From Ghiorsea sp. (GTDB lineage Bacteria; Pseudomonadota; Zetaproteobacteria; Mariprofundales; Mariprofundaceae): a stretch of DNA of 5,750 bases. How positions within the stretch are numbered: the first letter of the stretch is position 1; each line of letters starts with the position of its first letter. The stretch lies in contig JALUHL010000020.1 of assembly GCA_027053695.1 (NCBI GenBank), positions 1 to 5,750 of the forward strand, written 5' to 3'. Made by a program: the position numbers and the translations under genes. Below the pieces are notes generated by a model that saw only the letters and a list, made by a program, of their open reading frames with translations, ran no database searches and had not been told where the DNA came from. This document shows positions 1-5,750 of this stretch, in pieces.

Positions 1-615
1 CACATAACGTCCAATCATAGCCAAATCTGAAGGCGCATCTTCAACCGCAGGTTTTTCAACCAAGCCATTTAAGCGATACAAACCATTTTCTTCCTCTTCA
101 ACTTGTGCAATGCCATATCGAGATACTTCTTCCTTAGGCACACGCGCCATAGCCACCACAGAAAACCCTGTTTTTTCATGTGCTTCACGTAACTGCTGCA
201 TCACAGGGACTTGTGAAACCATCAATTCATCCGCTAAGGATACACCAAACACTTCATCGCCCACCCAAGGCTCCGCACATAACACAGCATGCCCCAATCC
301 TTTGGCAACCTTTTGTCTGATATATGCAATGGTCGCCATTTGTGCCACACGAGAAACTTCTTTATACAACTCATCTTTACCTGATGCATGAAGGTTGGCT
401 TCTAATTCTGCAGAAATATCAAAATGATCTTCAATGGCATGTTTACCCCGCCCAGTAATCATAATAATATCATTCAAGCCTGCAGCCAGCGCCTCTTCAA
501 CACCATATTGAATCATGGGTTTATCAACCACCGTCAACATTTCTTTTGGTGTTGCCTTAGTCGCTGGCAGAAAACGTGTGCCCATTCCAGCTGCTGGAAA
601 AACTATTTTCCTCAT
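1..615 (-). CDS. galU: UTP-glucose-1-phosphate uridylyltransferase (GalU), N-terminal 205 codons; C-terminus beyond the window
   Basis: The cytoplasmic enzyme makes UDP-glucose and pyrophosphate from UTP and glucose-1-phosphate, feeding lipopolysaccharide, capsule and other glycan synthesis. My translation begins MRKIVFPAAGMGTRFLPATK and carries the nucleotidyltransferase signature AAGMGTRFLPATKATPKEML at residues 8-27. It continues with the family blocks DKPMIQYGVEEA (31-42), RQKVAKGLGHAV (100-111), SLADEL (126-131, with D129 the likely metal-site Asp) and LVEKP (185-189). The family is usually about 290 residues, so roughly a third lies past the left edge; the frame is open to base 1. The ATG at 615 is chosen because the conserved N-terminus starts there. 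A GGGG-containing weak Shine-Dalgarno (622-625) lies 6 nt upstream. A small difference from common GalU is VFGV at 122-125, where PFAV is more usual. The 439-nt gap to the kinase suggests its own transcription unit. Identity is certain at family level; a paralogue such as GalF cannot be excluded without the C-terminus. Confidence 0.95.
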   Translation of the reverse strand, partial: MRKIVFPAAGMGTRFLPATKATPKEMLTVVDKPMIQYGVEEALAAGLNDIIMITGRGKHAIEDHFDISAELEANLHASGKDELYKEVSRVAQMATIAYIRQKVAKGLGHAVLCAEPWVGDEVFGVSLADELMVSQVPVMQQLREAHEKTGFSVVAMARVPKEEVSRYGIAQVEEEENGLYRLNGLVEKPAVEDAPSDLAMIGRYV

Positions 616-646
616 TCTTTACCCCAAAAACTATTTACTTTACCAC

Positions 647-772
647 TTACTTTTTACAACGCATCACAGCCATCATACTTAGAGATCCCGAAATAAGCAT
701 GGTCATACTATATGCTTCAAGTAGCCTAACCAGACCTTTATCACGCACAACTGTGACCTTAAAAGAAAGCAT
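647..772 (-). CDS. possible 41-aa small protein or leader upstream of galU (unrecognised)
   Basis: An ATG at 772 opens 41 codons ending in TAA at 647-649, 31 nt before the galU ATG and in the same orientation. The peptide starts MLSFKVTVVRDKGL and ends MMAVMRCKK. Residues 21-37 are mildly hydrophobic and methionine-rich with basic residues on both sides, so a single short membrane segment is conceivable. I recognise no family. No convincing Shine-Dalgarno precedes the ATG, and an open frame this short is easily met by chance, so the call rests only on position and orientation. If translated, it could be a small membrane protein or a leader peptide of galU. The alternative is plain untranslated galU leader. 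Confidence 0.2.
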   Translation of the reverse strand: MLSFKVTVVRDKGLVRLLEAYSMTMLISGSLSMMAVMRCKK

Positions 773-814
773 TTCATAACTAAAACTTATCTTACAAGCT
801 CCACACTATCATAA

Positions 815-924
815 AGCCCAACGTAATAACTGAGAAATTGTACCTTGTAAAACTACAAAGTGAATAGCTTTGGTTAAGGCATAATGCCCATTGGAACACC
901 CACCTTCAACAATAAGGTTGGGCT
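815..924 (-). repeat. attC-like element (integron recombination site architecture) bounded by 8-bp inverted repeats
   Basis: AGCCCAAC (815-822) and GTTGGGCT (917-924) are perfect inverted repeats. Read on the minus strand they give R'' = GCCCAAC (fits RYYYAAC) and R' = GTTGGGC (fits GTTRRRY), the two outer boxes of integron attC sites. Inside them lie an L''-like TTGAAG (909-904) and an L'-like CTCAG (834-830). These pair with one unpaired A in the L'' arm, as is typical of attC, and are separated from the R boxes by 7 nt on each side. The 110-bp length is within the known attC range. Against the call: the L pairing is short and includes a G-T wobble, the central part is not a clean palindrome, and no integrase or second attC is visible. 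It could be a chance pairing or a different structured element. Confidence 0.3.
823..851 (-). promoter_or_regulatory. candidate sigma70-type promoter reading towards galU
   Basis: On the minus strand a TTTACA box (plus 846-851; 5 of 6 matches to TTGACA) is followed after 17 nt by TATTAC (plus 823-828; 4 of 6 matches to TATAAT). Transcription would begin near 815 and leave a leader of about 200 nt before galU. The spacing is ideal but the -10 box is weak, and such matches are common in AT-rich DNA. No better candidate was seen closer to galU. Confidence 0.22.
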
Positions 925-987
925 GTCGTACAAGAAACCACCAAAACACCAACAATTCTAATGATTGTGGGTACGAAACATTTCATC

Positions 988-1014
988 AGCTGAACTATAG
1001 TTTCTAGTTCAGCT
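988..1014 (-). terminator. perfect 10-bp hairpin downstream of the kinase gene, possible terminator
   Basis: AGCTGAACTA (988-997) and TAGTTCAGCT (1005-1014) form an uninterrupted 10-bp stem with a 7-nt loop, 40 nt past the kinase stop codon. The placement suits 3'-end formation or protection of the kinase mRNA. There is no U-run after the stem on the minus strand (the following bases are GATGAAATG), so it is not a textbook intrinsic terminator. A binding site for a dimeric protein is also possible. Confidence 0.35.
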
Positions 1015-1054
1015 CCCATTAACAGCAAACTTATACCAATCGAGCAACAAACAC

Positions 1055-2932
1055 TTATATAAGCTCCTCTCGAATCACCCAGCATAACTGTTCAATCGTA
1101 AATGGTTTTTGCAACCTGCGTATAGAATCAAGTTCTTTGGCATCTTGGCTTAACCAACGCCCTGTTGTACCATCCTTTTCATAAGCTGTGGCAAAGAATA
1201 TTTTAGCTTGTTTATCCATCATTAAAATATGCTGCGCTGCTTTTATACCATCCATCTTAGGCATCATGCTATCCATCATCACCAAATTGATTTGTGCTTT
1301 CTCTTGTGCGTATATTTTAATTGCTTCAAGACCATCTTCAGCCAAGAGAACTTTATAATTAAGGTTTTCAAGCGCACTTTGATGCGCAAGACGAAGCGCT
1401 TTATCATCATCAGCAATTAGTATTGTTTCGCCATTACCCATCAAATTTTTATCATGTACGTTATGTTTTTGTTGTTCTTTTTCATTCGTTTCTAATGGTA
1501 AATAGACATGAAAAGACGTGCCTTGATTGGCGTCACTTTCTGCTTCAATCATACCCCCATGCGATTTAATTGCACCATAACACATCGCCAACCCTAGCCC
1601 CGTGCCCTTACCTGATTCTTTGGTCGTAAAGAATGGTTCAAAAATATGCACGAGGTTTTTCTGTGATATGCCCCCACCATTATCGTAGAAACATAAATAT
1701 AACCATTCTCCTTCCAAGCTAGGGTGATTCACACGCAAGTGTTTTGCTTCTTCCAATGTTTTAAGTGTCACCTTAATTTGAGGTTCTTGTATCGTAGAAA
1801 GTGCATCTTTTGCATTATTTAATAGATTTAACAAAACTTGCTGCAACTGTGTTGCACTACCAGAAATTGGCAATGGCAACTGCGTCAAATCCTTTTCTAT
1901 TTTAATCCTTGAAGACAAAGATATAACACCTAACTTTAATGCCTCATTGATAAAAGAACCCATATCAAAACATTTCTTTTCTACCTCATCTTTGCGCGCA
2001 AATGTTAAAAGCTGCTTACTCATCTCTGAGGCATGAAACACCAATTTTTCCACATCATCAAGTTTGTCCTGCACCAATGCATTGCCTTTAATTTCACGCT
2101 GAATAAAGAATAGATTAGCGCTAATCCCTGACATAACATTACTAAAGTCATGAGCCAAACCGCCAACCAATGTACCCAAGGCTTCCATTTTTTGTGCTTG
2201 AAAGAACTTTTGTTCTGTTTCTCGTAAATCCTGATTGGTGGATTTATGGCTTTTTATCTCTTGTTCAAGTTGCTGATTACTTTCTTTAAGTTCAACGGTT
2301 CTTTTTTCAATTTCCTGCTCTAAATGACCAAGTGTATGATTTAATTTCTCTCGTACTTCCAGTAAACTTTCATTCTTATCTTCCAGTGCATTTTGCTGCA
2401 AACTACGTAAAGCCTCAAACACCAAACCAACAACTACATAAAATACAAAGGACACAAAAAAGAAGACAATCTCTTCAACTGTATAAGGTGTATGCAACAC
2501 ATCCATATAGTCCAAAGCTTCAATAATGATTGCTCCGAGCAAAAAAAAGACAACCCACCATAAACCACGATAAATACCTGCAACAGCAAATATCATAAAT
2601 GGGAAAAAAGGAATCCAATAAATAGCGGTCTTTGCAATACCACCATCGATAAGAAAAAACCAGAAAAGGACACATGTGCCAGTCACCACTGCTACTTCTT
2701 TGAATCGTTGGTTTGCCACATGAAAAAAATCAAAATATGCTAGACCATATAGAATAGCCAGTACACCTTGAATTGCAGCCATTATATATTGCGCCACAAA
2801 AAGATGCACAAAGAAGAAAATGCCTAAAATGATCGTAGCAAGTCCCAACATAACTTGGGTTAATGTACGATGGTATATTTGTTCCTTATGTCCATGTTTG
2901 AGGTGTTCCCTAAGGATGGAAAGTAAATTCAT
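1055..2932 (-). CDS. membrane-bound hybrid sensor histidine kinase (six TM helices, HisKA, HATPase, receiver)
   Basis: This 625-residue inner-membrane protein should autophosphorylate on a histidine and pass the phosphate to its own receiver. Six hydrophobic helices are seen at about 28-48, 50-67, 80-95, 105-121, 123-139 and 154-174, placing both ends in the cytoplasm, with little room for a periplasmic ligand domain. A coiled coil follows (about 180-247). The H-box [11 protein letters not shown] puts the phospho-acceptor at H261. The ATPase domain has the N-box (N373 in NNAKDAL), G1 box DNGGG (417-421), F-box [10 protein letters not shown] (430-439) and G2 box [10 protein letters not shown] (441-450). 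The receiver (about 502-625) has acidic D508-D510, acceptor D554, T582 and K609, so both halves look active. The ATG at 2932 is supported by GAGGG (2936-2940) and AAGGA (2943-2947). The gene starts 38 nt after polA and probably shares its transcript. The stimulus and output partner are unknown; no output domain follows the receiver. Confidence 0.93.
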   Translation of the reverse strand: MNLLSILREHLKHGHKEQIYHRTLTQVMLGLATIILGIFFFVHLFVAQYIMAAIQGVLAILYGLAYFDFFHVANQRFKEVAVVTGTCVLFWFFLIDGGIAKTAIYWIPFFPFMIFAVAGIYRGLWWVVFFLLGAIIIEALDYMDVLHTPYTVEEIVFFFVSFVFYVVVGLVFEALRSLQQNALEDKNESLLEVREKLNHTLGHLEQEIEKRTVELKESNQQLEQEIKSHKSTNQDLRETEQKFFQAQKMEALGTLVGGLAHDFSNVMSGISANLFFIQREIKGNALVQDKLDDVEKLVFHASEMSKQLLTFARKDEVEKKCFDMGSFINEALKLGVISLSSRIKIEKDLTQLPLPISGSATQLQQVLLNLLNNAKDALSTIQEPQIKVTLKTLEEAKHLRVNHPSLEGEWLYLCFYDNGGGISQKNLVHIFEPFFTTKESGKGTGLGLAMCYGAIKSHGGMIEAESDANQGTSFHVYLPLETNEKEQQKHNVHDKNLMGNGETILIADDDKALRLAHQSALENLNYKVLLAEDGLEAIKIYAQEKAQINLVMMDSMMPKMDGIKAAQHILMMDKQAKIFFATAYEKDGTTGRWLSQDAKELDSIRRLQKPFTIEQLCWVIREELI

Positions 2933-2948
2933 AGTCCCTCTGTCCTTT

Positions 2949-2981
2949 AAAAATCAATCAACTTTTTATATTATAGTTGAT
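2949..2981 (-). terminator. weak AT-rich hairpin plus U-run overlapping the polA stop codon
   Basis: On the minus strand ATCAACT (plus 2975-2981) pairs with AGTTGAT (plus 2957-2963) across an 11-nt AT loop. Three nucleotides later comes a run of five T (plus 2949-2953). The stem contains the last polA codons and the loop holds the TAA. With only 7 bp and two G-C pairs it is a weak terminator at best, so it more likely lowers than blocks readthrough into the kinase gene. Confidence 0.4.
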
Positions 2982-5718
2982 GCGATTCAAACCAGCTAGT
3001 GCCAATACCAATATCTGCAATCAAAGGCACATCAAGCACGATTGCTGCTTCCATCACTTCTTTGAGCAACGCTGACACTTGTTCTACATCAGAGGCACTA
3101 CATTCCACAATCAGTTCATCATGCACTTGCATAATCAATCGTGCTTGTGGAAATTCACGAAGTAAACGTGGTTGTAAGTTGACCATGGCAACCTTGATAA
3201 TATCTGCCGCCGAACCTTGCAATGGTGCATTAATCGCTGTGCGCTCGGCATACGCCTTTTGCATACCATTGCTGCTATTGATGTCAGACACTTGCACCCT
3301 ATGCCCCAATAATGTTTCTACATACCCCTGCGCGCGTGCTTTTTCCAAGGTTTCGTCCATAAAGGCTTGCACGGTAGGGTATTGGGCAAAATAAGCCTCA
3401 ATAAACATCTTGGCATCACTGCGGCTTACACCCAATTGTTTCGCCAGACCAAATGCGCTCATACCATACAAAATACCAAAATTGACCGCTTTGGCTTGCC
3501 TGCGCTGCTCACCCGTGACTTCCTCTAGCGGTATTTGATTGACCGAGGCCGCAGTTGCCGCATGAATATCCAAGCCATCGGCAAATGCTTGTTTTAAATT
3601 GGTATCCCCTGAAAAATGTGCCATCAAACGCAATTCAATTTGCGAATAATCCGCTGCAATCAATTGATTACCATCTTCTGCGACAAACGCTTTACGAATT
3701 TCCCGCCCTTCTTCACTGCGAATAGGGATATTTTGTAAGTTCGGGTTGGTTGACGACAAACGACCCGTGGTGGTTACGGCTTGATTGTATGAAGTGTGAA
3801 CACGTCCTGTTTTTTTGTTCACCAATTTCTGCAAAGCATCAGTATAAGTTGATTTAAGCTTAGATAAACTACGCACTTCTAAAATCAAACGTGGCACTTC
3901 ATACTCTGCTGCCAGTTTCTCCAAGACTTCTTGCCCTGTTGCCCACTGCCCAGACTTGGTTTTTTTGCCACCTTCAATACCTAAGGTTTCAAACAGTAAT
4001 ACGCCCAACTGTTTGGGTGATTGAATATTAAACTCTTCACCTGCAGCCTCGAAAATTTTGGTCTGCAACGCCTCAATACGCTCACCAAACTTGCTTGAAA
4101 GCGTATGCAATTGCGCCACATCAATATATGCACCATCCCACTCCATATCCGCAAGCACAAAAGATAAGGGCAGCTCAATATCATCATGGCGTTTGATACG
4201 TTTACCCAACTTATCTTGGAATTTTTGACAAAGCCTAAGTGTTACCTCCGCATCTTCTGCCGCATATTTCGCGGCTTCTTCAATGCCAATCAAATCAAAA
4301 GTGATTTGTTTAGTGCCTTTTCCCGCAATGGATTCAAAGGAAACACATTCATGCCCTAAATATTTGAGCGCAAGTTTATCCATACTCACTGCTTGCCCAG
4401 CTTCCAAAACATACGCCATCAACATGGTATCATATTTCACACCAGCAAGCTTGATGCCTTCATTGCGCAAAATTTGTCTGTCATATTTATTATTTTGTAA
4501 ACACTTGGGCTTGTTTTCATCTTCCAACATAGGTTTTAAAGTCGAAAGCACTGTTTCTTTATCCAACTGTTTGGGTGCTTCGCTTAATAAATCAGCTCCC
4601 CTATGCGCCACAGGCACATAATAACCTATACCCGCTTGCACAGAAAATGATAAACCCACCAAGTCTGCATCATGGATATTTAAGGATGTAGTCTCTGTAT
4701 CCACCGCGATAAGCTCCGCAGCATTGAATACATTCATCAAATCTGCCAACTTGCTTGCATCATCCACAATGATAGTGGTCAATGGTTTTTGTTCAGCAAA
4801 CACTTCTACTGCTTCACTGCTCTCCTCATCAGGTGAAGCAACAACCGATGCTGTCACCACTTCATCACCATCCAAAAATTCAGCCGTTAATCGCCTGAAT
4901 TCAAGCTCGGCAAACACTTTGGCTAACTTTTCTCGATTGGGCTTTTGTACTTTTAAATCATCCAAGGTCAAAGGAAGTGGCGTTTTCTCATTCAGTGCCA
5001 CCAGCTGATACGAAAGCCGCGCATCATCTGCAAACTCAATCAGGTTTTCACGGCGTTTCTTCTGCTTAATTTCATGAGCATGGCTTAAAATACCTTCCAA
5101 ATCACCATAGGTATTGATTAACTCCAATGCAGTTTTTGGGCCAATGCCTGGCACACCAGGAATATTATCTGCAGAATCCCCTGCAAGCGCGAGTAAATCT
5201 TGGACTTTCGCAGGCTCCACACCCCACTTTTCTTTGACTTCATCAATCCCATACTCTTTGCGGCGCATGGTATCTAGCATCCAAATCTTATCGCCAACCA
5301 ACTGCATCAAATCTTTATCGGTAGATACAATGGTTACATCCCAACCTTTGGCTTCCGCTTGGCGAGCTAAAGTGGCAATCACATCATCGGCTTCATAATT
5401 TTGCACACAGATGCGTGCAAAATTAAAAGCGTCGGTCACTTCATAAATATAATCCCATTGCGCTGCCAAATCTTCAGGCATGGGTGGGCGATGCGCCTTG
5501 TATTCTGCATACATCTCATTACGAAACGTGCCACCCTTGGGGTCAAATACCACGGCCACATGCGTTGGGCTTAAATCTTTAAGAATAGAGCGCACCATTT
5601 GCACATAGCCAAACACAGCGTTGGTCGGATGCCCTTTGGAGTTGCTTAAATTGTGTTTTACAGCATGGAAAGCACGAAAAACATAGTTGGGACCATCGAT
5701 AAGAACTAAATGCGGCAT
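2971..5718 (-). CDS. polA: DNA polymerase I (5' nuclease, 3'-5' exonuclease, polymerase)
   Basis: The 915-residue cytoplasmic enzyme fills repair gaps and removes Okazaki primers. It is about 13 residues shorter than the E. coli protein. The N-terminal 5' nuclease (about 1-290) keeps its metal ligands: D8, D59, the EADD cluster (109-112), D134 and D136, and D181 and D184 in GDSADNIPGVPG. A low-complexity acidic linker (about 283-312) leads to the proofreading domain with D340 and E342 (DTET), D413 (KYD) and Y485/D489 (YAAED), so proofreading should work. The polymerase domain has motif A DYSQIELR (690-697), the O-helix with R739, K743, F747 and Y751, and motif C VHDE (865-868). The phenylalanine at 747 is the E. 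coli F762 equivalent. The start at 5718 is fixed by the conserved LVLIDGP beginning and by an AAGGA ribosome binding site 7 nt upstream. The gene is complete, with no frameshift or missing catalytic residue. Confidence 0.98.
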   Translation of the reverse strand: MPHLVLIDGPNYVFRAFHAVKHNLSNSKGHPTNAVFGYVQMVRSILKDLSPTHVAVVFDPKGGTFRNEMYAEYKAHRPPMPEDLAAQWDYIYEVTDAFNFARICVQNYEADDVIATLARQAEAKGWDVTIVSTDKDLMQLVGDKIWMLDTMRRKEYGIDEVKEKWGVEPAKVQDLLALAGDSADNIPGVPGIGPKTALELINTYGDLEGILSHAHEIKQKKRRENLIEFADDARLSYQLVALNEKTPLPLTLDDLKVQKPNREKLAKVFAELEFRRLTAEFLDGDEVVTASVVASPDEESSEAVEVFAEQKPLTTIIVDDASKLADLMNVFNAAELIAVDTETTSLNIHDADLVGLSFSVQAGIGYYVPVAHRGADLLSEAPKQLDKETVLSTLKPMLEDENKPKCLQNNKYDRQILRNEGIKLAGVKYDTMLMAYVLEAGQAVSMDKLALKYLGHECVSFESIAGKGTKQITFDLIGIEEAAKYAAEDAEVTLRLCQKFQDKLGKRIKRHDDIELPLSFVLADMEWDGAYIDVAQLHTLSSKFGERIEALQTKIFEAAGEEFNIQSPKQLGVLLFETLGIEGGKKTKSGQWATGQEVLEKLAAEYEVPRLILEVRSLSKLKSTYTDALQKLVNKKTGRVHTSYNQAVTTTGRLSSTNPNLQNIPIRSEEGREIRKAFVAEDGNQLIAADYSQIELRLMAHFSGDTNLKQAFADGLDIHAATAASVNQIPLEEVTGEQRRQAKAVNFGILYGMSAFGLAKQLGVSRSDAKMFIEAYFAQYPTVQAFMDETLEKARAQGYVETLLGHRVQVSDINSSNGMQKAYAERTAINAPLQGSAADIIKVAMVNLQPRLLREFPQARLIMQVHDELIVECSASDVEQVSALLKEVMEAAIVLDVPLIADIGIGTSWFESHQL

Positions 5719-5725
5719 AAGCGAT

Positions 5726-5730
5726 TCCTT
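5726..5730 (-). promoter_or_regulatory. ribosome binding site of polA
   Basis: AAGGA on the minus strand sits 7 nt before the polA ATG and supports that start. A TATCAT that could serve as a -10 box lies just upstream (plus 5733-5738), but its -35 region would be outside the window, so no promoter is called. Confidence 0.75.
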
Positions 5731-5750
5731 ACATGATAAAAAGTGTAGAC

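Larger units (their letters stand above)
616..1054. other. 439-nt intergenic region, no recognised gene, rich in short inverted repeats
   Basis: This gap lies between the kinase stop codon and the galU start. I see no tRNA, rRNA, CRISPR repeat or recognisable riboswitch in it. It does contain several stems: a perfect 10-bp hairpin (988-1014), an 8-bp stem with one bulge (899-906 with 914-922), an 8-bp stem with one mismatch and an AAAC loop (842-849 with 854-861), and CGTAC/GTACG boxes at 927-931 and 971-975. The last pair encloses an imperfect stem (CCAACAAT near 947-954 with ATTGTGGG near 964-971). Small open frames are also present on the minus strand. The galU promoter should be here. Candidate sub-elements are listed separately. 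Confidence 0.7.

Noticed and set aside
110..391. 93-codon plus-strand open frame at the left end.
   Set aside because: It is antisense to conserved galU codons; the minus-strand frame encodes the GalU signature blocks.
424..779. Plus-strand open frames across the galU start and the upstream gap (424-696 and 576-779).
   Set aside because: They lie antisense to galU or to the leader, show no recognisable domain and no ribosome binding site, and overlap each other.
815..1014. Idea that the structured region is 6S RNA, tmRNA or a known riboswitch.
   Set aside because: I could not match any conserved core of these RNAs. The stems are short, and no long closing helix typical of 6S is present.
616..1054. 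Idea of an insertion sequence or MITE remnant bounded by the AGCCCAAC/GTTGGGCT repeats.
   Set aside because: No flanking target-site duplication is visible, and no transposase fragment was recognised in any frame. The box sequences fit attC better.
1229..2526. Plus-strand open frames within the kinase gene (1229-1420 and 2332-2526).
   Set aside because: They are antisense to conserved kinase and receiver coding sequence, with no protein features of their own.
2999..5398. Open frames antisense to or out of frame with polA (plus strand 2999-3394, 4283-4621, 4724-5008, 5114-5398; minus strand 3981-4187).
   Set aside because: They are shadows of a complete, well-conserved polA reading frame, with low-complexity Ser/Thr-rich translations and no start signals.

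Overview
The window holds three genes, all on the minus strand, read from high to low coordinates: polA (DNA polymerase I, complete), a membrane-bound hybrid sensor histidine kinase (complete), and the first 205 codons of galU (UTP-glucose-1-phosphate uridylyltransferase), which runs off the left edge. Base composition is moderately AT-rich. PolA has an intact proofreading domain, and the kinase is of the AHDF-type H-box class with a C-terminal receiver. This fits a proteobacterium, possibly marine or aquatic. A gamma- or zeta-type lineage is a guess from general impression and not shown by any marker.

Right part (2933-5750): polA has a clear ribosome binding site just inside the right edge and fills almost half of the window. 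The kinase begins 38 nt after the polA stop codon, so the two are probably co-transcribed. A weak AT-rich hairpin with a short U-run spans the polA stop codon and could reduce readthrough into the kinase.

Middle (1055-2932): the kinase has six predicted membrane helices of no family I can name, a coiled coil, a complete HisKA/HATPase core and a complete receiver. No DNA-binding response regulator lies beside it in the window, so its output partner is unknown.

Left part (616-1054): a 439-nt stretch between the kinase stop and galU has no recognised gene. It has a perfect 10-bp hairpin 40 nt after the kinase stop. Next comes a 110-bp element bounded by exact 8-bp inverted repeats that match the R boxes of an integron attC site. 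A possible promoter lies inside that element. A 41-codon open frame of unknown reality follows, ending 31 nt before galU. The attC-like element is the most unusual signal here, but it is isolated and unproven.

Functionally, polA (repair and replication) and galU (nucleotide sugar supply for envelope polysaccharide) are unrelated housekeeping genes. The kinase between them is the accessory, lineage-specific component.
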